From: Colletes latitarsis
Taxonomy: Eukaryota > Arthropoda > Insecta > Hymenoptera > Colletidae
Reading direction: 5' to 3'
Assembly: GCF_051014445.1 (NCBI RefSeq)
Contig: NW_027488384.1
Location: forward strand, 992,001-1,056,000
Length of the DNA: 64,000 nt
This document shows positions 50,276-62,346 of the stretch, in pieces. The translations under genes and the position numbers were made by a program. Position 1 is the stretch's first letter; the number at the start of each line of letters is the position of its first letter. The notes beneath the pieces were generated by a model that was given only the letters and a program-made list of their open reading frames with translations, was not told where the DNA came from and did not search any database.

Positions 50276-53093
50276 TAGAGAATAATTCATGTTAGGTCTG
50301 GGTTAGGTCTGGGATTTGCTCTCATCAGGCTCATTCTTTCGCATATTTTTCATACTTGATGGCTAGATCCTGGGCTTTTTCTGGATTGCATCACGTAGTA
50401 ATGAAGTACAACACTGAAACAGTCAATTAAACCTGGTTTCCATCAATATTTTAGAGGACAACGCAAGTTAGGTCTAGGTTAGGCCTGGGATTTGCCCTCA
50501 TCAGGATCATACTTTTGCAGTTTTAACATACATGTTCACCTGATCGAGGGTTTTTTCTGCTTTGGATCACGTAGTAAAGTGGTACCACACTGAAACAGTC
50601 CATTAAACCTGGTTTGCATCAATATTTTAGAGGATAACGCATGTTAGGTCTAGGTTAGCCCCGAGATTTTCACTCATCAGACTCATACTTTCGCATTCTT
50701 CACATACTTGTTGAACGGTTCCTGGGTTTTTTCTGGTTTGGATCACGTAGTAATGTGGGACCACACTGAAACAATCAATTAAACGTGGTCTTGATAAATA
50801 TTTTAGAGGACAACGTATGTTAGGTCTGGGTTAGGTCTAGGATTTGCCCTCATCAGGCTCATACTTTCGCATATTTCTCATACTTCATGGCTAGATCCTG
50901 GGCTATTTCTGGATTGGATCACGTAGTAATGTGGTACTACACTGAAACAGTCAATTAAACCTGGTTTCGCTCAATATTTTAGAAGATAACGCATGTTAGG
51001 CCTAGGTTAGGCCTGGGATTTGCCTTATCAGGGTCATACTTTCACAGTTTTAACATGCATGTTGACCTGATCGAGTGTTTTTTCTGCTTTGGATCACGTA
51101 GTAAAGTGGTACCACAACTAAAACAGTCAATTAAACCTGGTTTCGATCACTATTTTAGAGGATAGTGCAAGTTAGGTCTGGGATAGGTCTGGGATTAGCC
51201 CTCATCAGACTCATACTTTCGCATATTTCTCATACTTGATGACTAGATCCTGGGCTTTTTCTGGATTGCATCACGCAGTAATGAAGTACAACACTGAAAC
51301 AGTCAATTAAACCTGGTTTCGCTCAATATTTTAGAAGATAACGCATGTTAGGTCTAGGTTAGGCCTGGGATTTGCCCTCATCAGGGTCATACTTTCGTAC
51401 ACTTCACATACTCGTTGAACAGATCCTGGGTTACTTTCTGGTTTGGATCACATAGTAATGTGGTACCACACTGAAACAGTCGAATAAACCAGGTTTCGAT
51501 CAATATTTTTGAGGATAACGCATGTTAGGTCTAGGTTAGGCCTGGGATTCTCACTCATCAGACTCATACATTCGCATTCTTCACATACTTGTAGAACGGA
51601 TCCTGGGTTTTTTCTGGTTTGGATCACGTAGTAATGTGGGACCACACTGAAACAGTCAATTAAACCTGGTCTTGATAAATATTTTAGAGGATAACGGATG
51701 TTAGGGCTAGGTTAGCCCTGGGATTTGCACTCATCAGACTCATACTTTCGCATTCTTCTCATACTTGTTGAACTGATCCTGGGTTTTTTCTGGTTTGGAT
51801 CACGTAGTAATGTGGTACCACACTGAAACAGTCGATTAAACCTGGTTTCGATCAATATTTTAGAGGATAACGCAAGTTAAGTCTGGGATTGGTCTGGGAT
51901 TTGACCTCATCAGACTCATACTTTAGCACACTTCACATACTTGTTGAACGGATCCTGGGTTTTTTCTGGTTTGGACCCCGTAGTAGTGTGGTACCACACT
52001 GAAACAATCCATTAAACCTGGTTTCGCTCAATATTTTAGAGGATAACGCATGTTAGGTCTAGGTCAGGCCTGGGATTTTCACTCATCAGACTCATACTTT
52101 CGCATTCTTCACATACTTGTTGAACGGATGCTGTGTTTTTTCTGGTATGGATCACGTAGTAATGTGGGTCCACACAGAAGCAATCAATTAAACCTTGTCT
52201 TGATAAATATTTTAGAGGATAACGCATGTTAGGCTTGGGTTAGGTCTAGGATTTGCCCTCAGCAGGCTCATACTTTCGCATATCTCTCATACTTCATGGC
52301 TAGATCCTGGGCTGTTTCTGGATTGTATCACATAGTAATGTGGTACCATGCTGAAACAGTCAATTAAACCTGGTTTCGATCAATATTTTAGAGGATAACG
52401 CAAGTTAGGTCTGGCATAGGTCTGGGATTCGCCCTCATCAGGCTCATACTTTCGCGTTTTTCACATACTTGTTGAACAGATCCTGGGTTTTTTCTGGTTT
52501 GTATCACGTAGTAGTGTGGTACCACACTGAAACAGTCTATTAAACCTGGTTTGGATGAATATTTTAGAGGATAACGCATGTAAGGTCTAGGTTAGCCCTG
52601 GGATTTCCACTCATCAGACTCATACTTTCGCATTCTTCTCATACTTGTTGAACTGATCTTGGGTTTTTTCTGGTTTGGATCACGTAGTAATGTGGTACCA
52701 CACTGAAACAGACGATTAAACCTGGTTTCGATCAATATCTTAGAGGATAACGCAAGTTAAGTCTGGGATTGGTCTGGGATTAGCCCTCATCAGACTCATA
52801 CTTTCGCTTTCTTCACATACTCGTTGAACAGATCCTGTGTTATTTTCTGGTTTGGATCACATAGTAATGTGGTACCACACTGGAACAGTCGATTAAACCA
52901 GGTTTCGATCAATATTTTTGAGGATAACGCATGTTAGGTCTAGGTTAGGTCTGGGATTTTCACTCATCAGACTCATACTTTCGCATTCTTCACATACTTG
53001 TTGAACGGATCCTGGGTTTTTTCTGGTTTGGATCACGTAGTAATGTGGGACCACACTGAAACAGTCAATTAAACCTGGTTTCGATTAATATTG
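50276..53093 (+). repeat. 2,818-bp higher-order unit, copy 1 (16 monomers)
   Basis: Matches 53094-55881 at a constant offset of 2,818 bp. The left edge follows the last mismatch, T at 50275 against G at 53093. The match ends at 53064 (G) against 55882 (A). Observed differences are few, for example GTAGAACGG near 51593 against GTAGATCGG near 54411. The unit includes two E monomers, a pair of C2 monomers, and the GGCTTGGGTTAGG trimer. Confidence 0.9.
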
Positions 53094-55911
53094 TAGAGAA
53101 TAATTCATGTTAGGTCTGGGTTAGGTCTGGGATTTGCTCTCATCAGGCTCATTCTTTCGCATATTTTTCATACTTGATGGCTAGATCCTGGGCTTTTTCT
53201 GGATTGCATCACGTAGTAATGAAGTACAACACTGAAACAGTCAATTAAACCTGGTTTCCATCAATATTTTAGAGGACAACGCAAGTTAGGTCTAGGTTAG
53301 GCCTGGGATTTGCCCTCATCAGGATCATACTTTTGCAGTTTTAACATACATGTTCACCTGATCGAGGGTTTTTTCTGCTTTGGATCACGTAGTAAAGTGG
53401 TACCACACTGAAACAGTCCATTAAACCTGGTTTGCATCAATATTTTAGAGGATAACGCATGTTAGGTCTAGGTTAGCCCCGAGATTTTCACTCATCAGAC
53501 TCATACTTTCGCATTCTTCACATACTTGTTGAACGGTTCCTGGGTTTTTTCTGGTTTGGATCACGTAGTAATGTGGGACCACACTGAAACAATCAATTAA
53601 ACGTGGTCTTGATAAATATTTTAGAGGACAACGTATGTTAGGTCTGGGTTAGGTCTAGGATTTGCCCTCATCAGGCTCATACTTTCGCATATTTCTCATA
53701 CTTCATGGCTAGATCCTGGGCTATTTCTGGATTGGATCACGTAGTAATGTGGTACTACACTGAAACAGTCAATTAAACCTGGTTTCGCTCAATATTTTAG
53801 AAGATAACGCATGTTAGGCCTAGGTTAGGCCTGGGATTTGCCTTATCAGGGTCATACTTTCACAGTTTTAACATGCATGTTGACCTGATCGAGTGTTTTT
53901 TCTGCTTTGGATCACGTAGTAAAGTGGTACCACAACTAAAACAGTCAATTAAACCTGGTTTCGATCACTATTTTAGAGGATAGTGCAAGTTAGGTCTGGG
54001 ATAGGTCTGGGATTAGCCCTCATCAGACTCATACTTTCGCATATTTCTCATACTTGATGACTAGATCCTGGGCTTTTTCTGGATTGCATCACGCAGTAAT
54101 GAAGTACAACACTGAAACAGTCAATTAAACCTGGTTTCGCTCAATATTTTAGAAGATAACGCATGTTAGGTCTAGGTTAGGCCTGGGATTTGCCCTCATC
54201 AGGGTCATACTTTCGTACACTTCACATACTCGTTGAACAGATCCTGGGTTACTTTCTGGTTTGGATCACATAGTAATGTGGTACCACACTGAAACAGTCG
54301 AATAAACCAGGTTTCGATCAATATTTTTGAGGATAACGCATGTTAGGTCTAGGTTAGGCCTGGGATTCTCACTCATCAGACTCATACATTCGCATTCTTC
54401 ACATACTTGTAGATCGGATCCTGGGTTTTTTCTGGTTTGGATCACGTAGTAATGTGGGACCACACTGAAACAGTCAATTAAACCTGGTCTTGATAAATAT
54501 TTTAGAGGATAACGGATGTTAGGGCTAGGTTAGCCCTGGGATTTGCACTCATCAGACTCATACTTTCGCATTCTTCTCATACTTGTTGAACTGATCCTGG
54601 GTTTTTTCTGGTTTGGATCACGTAGTAATGTGGTACCACACTGAAACAGTCGATTAAACCTGGTTTCGATCAATATTTTAGAGGATAACGCAAGTTAAGT
54701 CTGGGATTGGTCTGGGATTTGACCTCATCAGACTCATACTTTAGCACACTTCACATACTTGTTGAACGGATCCTGGGTTTTTTCTGGTTTGGACCCCGTA
54801 GTAGTGTGGTACCACACTGAAACAATCCATTAAACCTGGTTTCGCTCAATATTTTAGAGGATAACGCATGTTAGGTCTAGGTCAGGCCTGGGATTTTCAC
54901 TCATCAGACTCATACTTTCGCATTCTTCACATACTTGTTGAACGGATGCTGTGTTTTTTCTGGTATGGATCACGTAGTAATGTGGGTCCACACAGAAGCA
55001 ATCAATTAAACCTTGTCTTGATAAATATTTTAGAGGATAACGCATGTTAGGCTTGGGTTAGGTCTAGGATTTGCCCTCAGCAGGCTCATACTTTCGCATA
55101 TCTCTCATACTTCATGGCTAGATCCTGGGCTGTTTCTGGATTGTATCACATAGTAATGTGGTACCATGCTGAAACAGTCAATTAAACCTGGTTTCGATCA
55201 ATATTTTAGAGGATAACGCAAGTTAGGTCTGGCATAGGTCTGGGATTCGCCCTCATCAGGCTCATACTTTCGCGTTTTTCACATACTTGTTGAACAGATC
55301 CTGGGTTTTTTCTGGTTTGTATCACGTAGTAGTGTGGTACCACACTGAAACAGTCTATTAAACCTGGTTTGGATGAATATTTTAGAGGATAACGCATGTA
55401 AGGTCTAGGTTAGCCCTGGGATTTCCACTCATCAGACTCATACTTTCGCATTCTTCTCATACTTGTTGAACTGATCTTGGGTTTTTTCTGGTTTGGATCA
55501 CGTAGTAATGTGGTACCACACTGAAACAGACGATTAAACCTGGTTTCGATCAATATCTTAGAGGATAACGCAAGTTAAGTCTGGGATTGGTCTGGGATTA
55601 GCCCTCATCAGACTCATACTTTCGCTTTCTTCACATACTCGTTGAACAGATCCTGTGTTATTTTCTGGTTTGGATCACATAGTAATGTGGTACCACACTG
55701 GAACAGTCGATTAAACCAGGTTTCGATCAATATTTTTGAGGATAACGCATGTTAGGTCTAGGTTAGGTCTGGGATTTTCACTCATCAGACTCATACTTTC
55801 GCATTCTTCACATACTTGTTGAACGGATCCTGGGTTTTTTCTGGTTTGGATCACGTAGTAATGTGGGACCACACTGAAACAATCAATTAAACCTGGTCTT
55901 GATAAATATTT
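53094..55911 (+). repeat. 2,818-bp higher-order unit, copy 2 (16 monomers)
   Basis: Second copy of 50276-53093. Part of it, about 53540-55598, occurs a third time at 58653-60711 (offset 5,113 bp, 29 monomers). The last 30 bp are no longer alike, which places the exchange in the tail of a monomer. Confidence 0.89.
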
Positions 55912-58652
55912 TAGAGGACAACGTATGTTAGGTCTGGGTTAGGTCTAGGATTTGCCCTCATCAGGCTCATACTTTCGCATATTTCTCATACTTCATGGCT
56001 AGATCCTGGGCTTTTTCTGGATTGCATCACGTAGTAATGAAGTACAACACTGAAACAGTCAATTAAACCTGGTTTCCATCAATATTTTAGAGGACAACGC
56101 AAGTTAGGTCTAGGTTAGGCCTGGGATTTGCCCTCATCAGACTCATACTTTCGCACACTTCACATACCCGTTGGACAGATCCTGGGTTTTTTTCTGGTTT
56201 GGATCACGTAGCAATGTGGTAACACACTGAAACAGTCGATTAAACCTGGTTTCGATCAATATTATTGAGGATAACGCATGTTAGGTCTAGGTCAGGTCTA
56301 GGATTTGCCCTCATCAGGCTCATACTTTCTCATATTTCTCATACTTCATGGCTGGATCCTGGGCTATTTCTGGATTGGATAACGTAGTAATGTGGTACCA
56401 CACTGAAACAGTCAATTAAACCTGGTTTCGATTAATATTGTAGAGAATAATTCATGTTAGGTCTGGGTTAGGTCTGGGATTTGCTCTCATCAGGCTCATT
56501 CTTTCGCATATTTTTCATACTTGATGGCTAGATCCTGGGCTTTTTCTGGATTGCATCACGTAGTAATGAAGTACAACACTGAAACAGTCAATTAAACCTG
56601 TTTTCCATCAATATTTTAGAGGACAACGCAAGTTAGGTCTAGGTTAGGCCTGGGATTTGCCCTCATCAGGATCATACTTTTGTAGTTTTAACATACATGT
56701 TCACCTGATCGAGGGTTTTTTCTGCGTTGGATCACGTAGTAAAGTGGTACCACACTGAAACAGTCCATTAAACCTGGTTTGCATCAATATTTTAGAGGAT
56801 AACGCATGTTAGGTCTAGGTTAGCCCCGAGATTTTCACTCATCAGAATCATACTTTCGCATTCTTCACATACTTGTTGAACGGTTCCTGGGTTTTTTCTG
56901 GTTTGGATCACGTAGTAATGTGGGACCACACTGAAACAATCAATTAAACCTGGTCTTGATAAATATTTTAGAGGACAACGTATGTTAGGTCTGGGTTAGG
57001 TCTAGGATTTGCCCTCATCAGGCTCATACTTTCGCGTATTTCTCATACTTCATGGCTAGATCCTGGGCTATTTCTGGATTGGATCATGTAGTAATGTGGT
57101 ACTACACTGAAACAGTCAATTAAACCTGGTTTCGCTCCATATTTTAGAAGATAACGCATGTTAGGCCTAGGTTAGGCCTGGGATTTGCCTTATCAGGCTC
57201 ATACTTTCGCAGTTTTAACATGCATGTTGACCTGATCGAGGGTTTTTTCTGCTTTGGATCACGTAGTAAAGTGGTACCAGAACTAAAATAGTCAATTAAA
57301 CCTGGTTTCGATCACTATTTTAGAGGATAACGCAAGTTAGGTCTGGGATAGGTCTGGGATTATCCCTCATCAGACTCATACTTTCGCACACTTCACATAC
57401 TCGTTGACAAGATCCTGGGTTTTTTTCTGGTTTGGATCACGTAGTAATGTGGTACCACACTGAAACTGTCGGTTAAACCTGGTTTCGATCAATATTTTAG
57501 TGGATAACGCAAGTTAGGTCTGGGATAGGTCTGGGATTTGCCCTCATCAGACTCATACCTACGCACACTTCACATACTCGGTGAACAGATCCTGGGTTAT
57601 TTTCCGGTTTGGATCACATAGTAATGTGGTACCAAACTGAAACAGTCAATTAAACACGGTTTCCATCAATAGTTTAGAGGACAACGCATGTTAGGTCTAG
57701 GTTAGGCCTGGGATTTGCCCACATCAGGGTCATACTTTCGCAGTTTTAACATACATGTTGACCTGATCGAGGGTTTTTTTCTGGTTTGGATCACGTAGTA
57801 ATGTGGTACCACACTGAAACTGTCGGTTAAACCTGGTTTCGATCAATATTTTAGTGGATAACGCAAGTTAGGTCTGGGATAGGTCTGGGATTTGCCCTCA
57901 TCAGAGTCATACCTACGCAGTTTTAACATACATGTTGACCTGATCGAGGGTTTTTTTCTGGTTTGGATCACGTAGTAATGTGGTACCAAACTGAAACAGT
58001 CAATTAAACCTGGTTTCCATCAATATTTTAGAGGACAACGCAAGTTAGGTCTGGGATAGGTCTGGGATTTGCCCTCATCAGGCTCATACTTTCGCGTTTT
58101 TCACATACTTGTTGAACAGATCCTGGGTTTTTTCTGGTTTGGATCCCGTAGTAGTGTGGTACCACAATAAAACAGTCAATTAAACCTGGTTTCGATTAAT
58201 ATTTTAGAGGATATCGCAAGTTAGGTCTGGGATAGGTCTGGGATTTGCCCTCATCAGACTCATACTTTCGGACACTTGACATACTCGTTGATCAGATCCT
58301 GGGTTTTTTTCTGGTTTGGATCACGTAGTAATGTGGTACCACACTGAAACATTCAATGAAACCAGGTCTGGATAAATATTTTAGAGGATAACGCAAGTTA
58401 GGTCTGGGATAGGTCTGGGATTAGCCCTCATCAGACTCATACTTTCGCTTTCTTCACATACTCGTTGAACAGATCCTGTGTTATTTTCTAGTTTGGATCA
58501 CATAGTAATGTGGTACCACACTGGCACAGTCGATTAAACCAGGTTTCGATCAATATTTTTGAGGATAACACATGTTTGGTCTAGGTTAGGTCTGGGATTT
58601 TCACTCATCAGACTCATACTTTCGCATTCTTCACATACTTGTTGAACGGATC
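55912..58652 (+). repeat. Satellite segment with E-rich short duplications
   Basis: A mosaic of C, A, E and B monomers. The tail marker ATATTTTAGTGGATAACGCA occurs at about 57495 and 57849 (offset 354 bp, 2 monomers) and again near 62435 and 62615, so a dimer has been copied. Region 58021-58560 follows 49034-49573 at an offset of 8,987 bp. No gene is seen. Confidence 0.82.
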
Positions 58653-60711
58653 CTGGGTTTTTTCTGGTTTGGATCACGTAGTAATGTGGGACCACACTGA
58701 AACAATCAATTAAACCTGGTCTTGATAAATATTTTAGAGGACAACGTATGTTAGGTCTGGGTTAGGTCTAGGATTTGCCCCCATCAGGCTCATACTTTCG
58801 CATATTTCTCATACTTCATGGCTAGATCCTGGGCTATTTCTGGATTGGATCACGTAGTAATGTGGTACTACACTGAAACAGTCAATTAAACCTGGTTTCG
58901 CTCAATATTTTAGAAGATAACGCATGTTAGGCCTAGGTTAGGCCTGGGATTTGCCTTATCAGGGTCATACTTTCGCAGTTTTAACATGCATGTTGACCTG
59001 ATCGAGTGTTTTTTCTGCTTTGGATCACGTAGTAAAGTGGTACCACAACTAAAACAGTCAATTAAACCTGGTTTCGATCACTATTTTAGAGGATAGTGCA
59101 AGTTAGGTCTGGGATAGGTCTGGGATTAGCCCTCATCAGACTCATACTTTCGCATATTTCTCATACTTGATGACTAGATCCTGGGCTTTTTCTTGATTGC
59201 ATCACGTAGTAATAAAGTACAACACTGAAACAGTCAATTAAACCTGGTTTCGCTCAATATTTTAGAAGATAACGCATGTTAGGTCTAGGTTAGGCCTGGG
59301 ATTTGCCCTCATCAGGGTCATACTTTCGTACACTTCACATACTCGTTGAACAGATCCTGGGTTACTTTCTGGTTTGGATCACATAGTAATGTGGTACCAC
59401 ACTGAAACAGTCGAATAAACCAGGTTTCGATCAATATTTCTGAGGATAACGCATGTTAGGTCTAGGTTAGGCCTGGGATTCTCACTCATCAGACTCATAG
59501 TTTCGCATTCTTCACATACTTGTAGAACGGATCCTGGGTTTTTTCTGGTTTGGATCACGTAGTAATGTGGGACCACACTGAAACAGTCAATTAAACCTGG
59601 TCTTGATAAATATTTTAGAGGATAACGGATGTTAGGGCTAGGTTAGCCCTGGGATTTGCACTCATCAGACTCATACTTTCGCATTCTTCTCATACTTGTT
59701 GAACTGATCCTGGGTTTTTTCTGGTTTGGATCACGTAGTAATGTGGTACCACACTGAAACAGTCGATTAAACCTGGTTTCGATCAATATTTTAGAGGATA
59801 ACGCAAGTTAAGTCTGGGATTGGTCTGGGATTTGACCTCATCAGACTCATACTTTAGCACACTTCACATACTTGTTGAACGGATCCTGGGTTTTTTCTGG
59901 TTTGGACCCCGTAGTAGTGTGGTACCACACTGAAACAATCCATTAAACCTGGTTTCGCTCAATATTTTAGAGGATAACGCATGTTAGGTCTAGGTCAGGC
60001 CTGGGATTTTCACTCATCAGACTCATACTTTCGCATTCTTCACATACTTGTTGAACGGATGCTGTGTTTTTTCTGGTATGGATCACGTAGTAATGTGGGT
60101 CCACACTGAAACAATCAATTAAACCTTGTCTTGATAAATATTTTAGAGGATAACGCATGTTAGGCTTGGGTTAGGTCTAGGATTTGCCCTCAGCTGGCTC
60201 ATACTTTCGCATATCTCTCATACTTCATGGCTAGATCCTGGGCTGTTTCTGGATTGTATCACATAGTAATGTGGTACCATGCTGAAACAGTCAATTAAAC
60301 CTGGTTTCGATCAATATTTTAGAGGATAACGCAAGTTAGGTCTGGCATAGGTCTGGGATTCGCCCTCATCAGGCTCATACTTTCGCGTTTTTCACATACT
60401 TGTTGAACAGATCCTGGGTTTTTTCTGGTTTGTATCACGTAGTAGTGTGGTACCACACTGAAGCAGTCTATTAAACCTGGTTTGGATGAATATTTTAGAG
60501 GATAACGCATGTAAGGTCTAGGTTAGCCCTGGGATTTCCACTCATCAGACTCATACTTTCGCATTCTTCGTATACTTGTTGAACTGATCTTGGGTTTTTT
60601 CTGGTTTGGATCACGTAGTAATGTGGTACCACACTGAAACAGACGATTAAACCTGGTTTCGATCAATATCTTAGAGGATAACGCAAGTTAAGTCTGGGAT
60701 TGGTCTGGGAT
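58653..60711 (+). repeat. Third partial copy of the 2,818-bp unit
   Basis: Follows 53540-55598 at a constant offset of 5,113 bp. The match stops at 60712, where this copy reads TTTGACCTC and the earlier one reads TTAGCCCTC. Beyond that point the sequence follows the 48.5-kb region instead, so the block is a join between two older templates. Confidence 0.87.
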
Positions 60712-62346
60712 TTGACCTCATCAGACTCATACTTTCGCACACTTCACATACTCGTTGAACAGATCCTGGGTTATTTTCTGGTTTGGATCACATAGTAATG
60801 TGGTACCACACTGAAACAGTCGATTAAACCAGGTTTCGATCAATATTTTAGAGGATAACGCATGTTAGGTCTAGGTTAGGCCTGGGATTTTCACTCATCA
60901 GACTCATACTTTCGCATTCTTCACATACTTGTTGAACGGATCCTGGGTTTTTTCTGGTTTGGATCACGTAGTAATGTGGGACCACACTGAAACAGTCAAT
61001 TAAACCTGGTTTCGATCAATATTTTAGAGAATAATTCATGTTAGGTCTAGGTTAGGTCTGGGATTTGCTCTCATCAGGCTCATTCTTTCGTATATTTCTC
61101 ATACATGTTGAACAGATCCTGGGTTTTTTCTGGTTTGGATCACGTAGTAATGTGGGACCACACTGAAACAATCAATTAAACCTGGTTTCCATCAATATTT
61201 TAGAGGACAACGCAAGTTAGGTCTGGGATAGGTCTGGGATTTGCCCTCATCAGGCTCATACTTTCGCGTTTTTCACATACTTGTTGAACAGATCCTGGGT
61301 TTTTTCTGGTTTGGATCCAGTAGTAGTGTGGTACCACAATAAAACAGTCAATTAAACCTGGTTTCGATCAATATTTTAGAGGATATCGCAAGTTAGGTCT
61401 GGGATAGGTCTGGGATTTGCCCTCATCAGACTCATACTTTCGGACACTTGACATACTCGTTGATCAGATCCTGGGTTTTTTTCTGGTTTGGATCACGTAG
61501 TAATGTGGTACCACACTGAAACATTCAATGAAACCAGGTCTGGATAAATATTTTAGAGGATAACGCAAGTTAGGTCTGGGATAGGTCTGGGATTAGCCCT
61601 CATCAGACTCATACTTTCGCTTTCTTCACATACTCGTTGAACAGATCCTGTGTTATTTTCTGGTTTGGATCACATATTAATGTGGTACCACACTGGAACA
61701 GTCGATTAAACCAGGTTTCGATCAATATTTTTGAGGATAACGCATGTTAGGTCTAGGTTAGGTCTGGGATTTTCACTCATCAGACTCATACTTTCGCATT
61801 CTTCACATACTTGTTGAACGGATCCTGGGTTTTTTCTGGTTTGGATCACGTAGTAATGTGGGACCACACTGAAACAATCAATTAAACCTGGTCTTGATAA
61901 ATATTTTAGAGGACAACGTATGTTAGGTCTGGGTTAGGTCTAGGATTTGCCCTCATCAGGCTCATACTTTCGCATATTTCTCATACTTCATGGCTAGATC
62001 CTGGGCTATTTCTGGATTGGATCACGTAGTAATGTGGTACTACACTGAAACAGTCAATTAAACCTGGTTTCGCTCAATATTTTAGAAGATAACGCATGTT
62101 AGGCCTAGGTTAGGCCTGGGATTTGCCTTATCAGGGTCATACTTTCGCATATTTCTCATACTTGATGGCTAGATCCTGGGCTTTTTCTGGATTGCATCAC
62201 GTAGTAATGAAGTACAACACTGAAACAGTCAATTAAACCTGGTTTCCATCAATATTTTAGAGGACAACGCAAGTTAGGTCTAGGTTAGGCCTGGGATTTG
62301 CCCTCATCAGACTCATACTTTCGCACACTTCACATACTCGTTGACA
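59995..62346 (+). repeat. Second copy of the 47836-50187 block
   Basis: Follows 47836-50187 at a constant offset of 12,159 bp over about 2.35 kb, with scattered differences such as ATTTCTCATACTTG here against ATTTCTCGTACTTG near 50000. It overlaps the end of the block that matches 53540-55598, because the two templates share the GGCTTGGGTTAGG trimer. Confidence 0.86.

Noticed and set aside
52050..52232. Plus-strand frame of 60 codons, repeated at 54868-55050
   Set aside because: It exists only in one variant monomer pair and its 2,818-bp duplicate, has no counterpart in the other monomers, and lies wholly inside the satellite.
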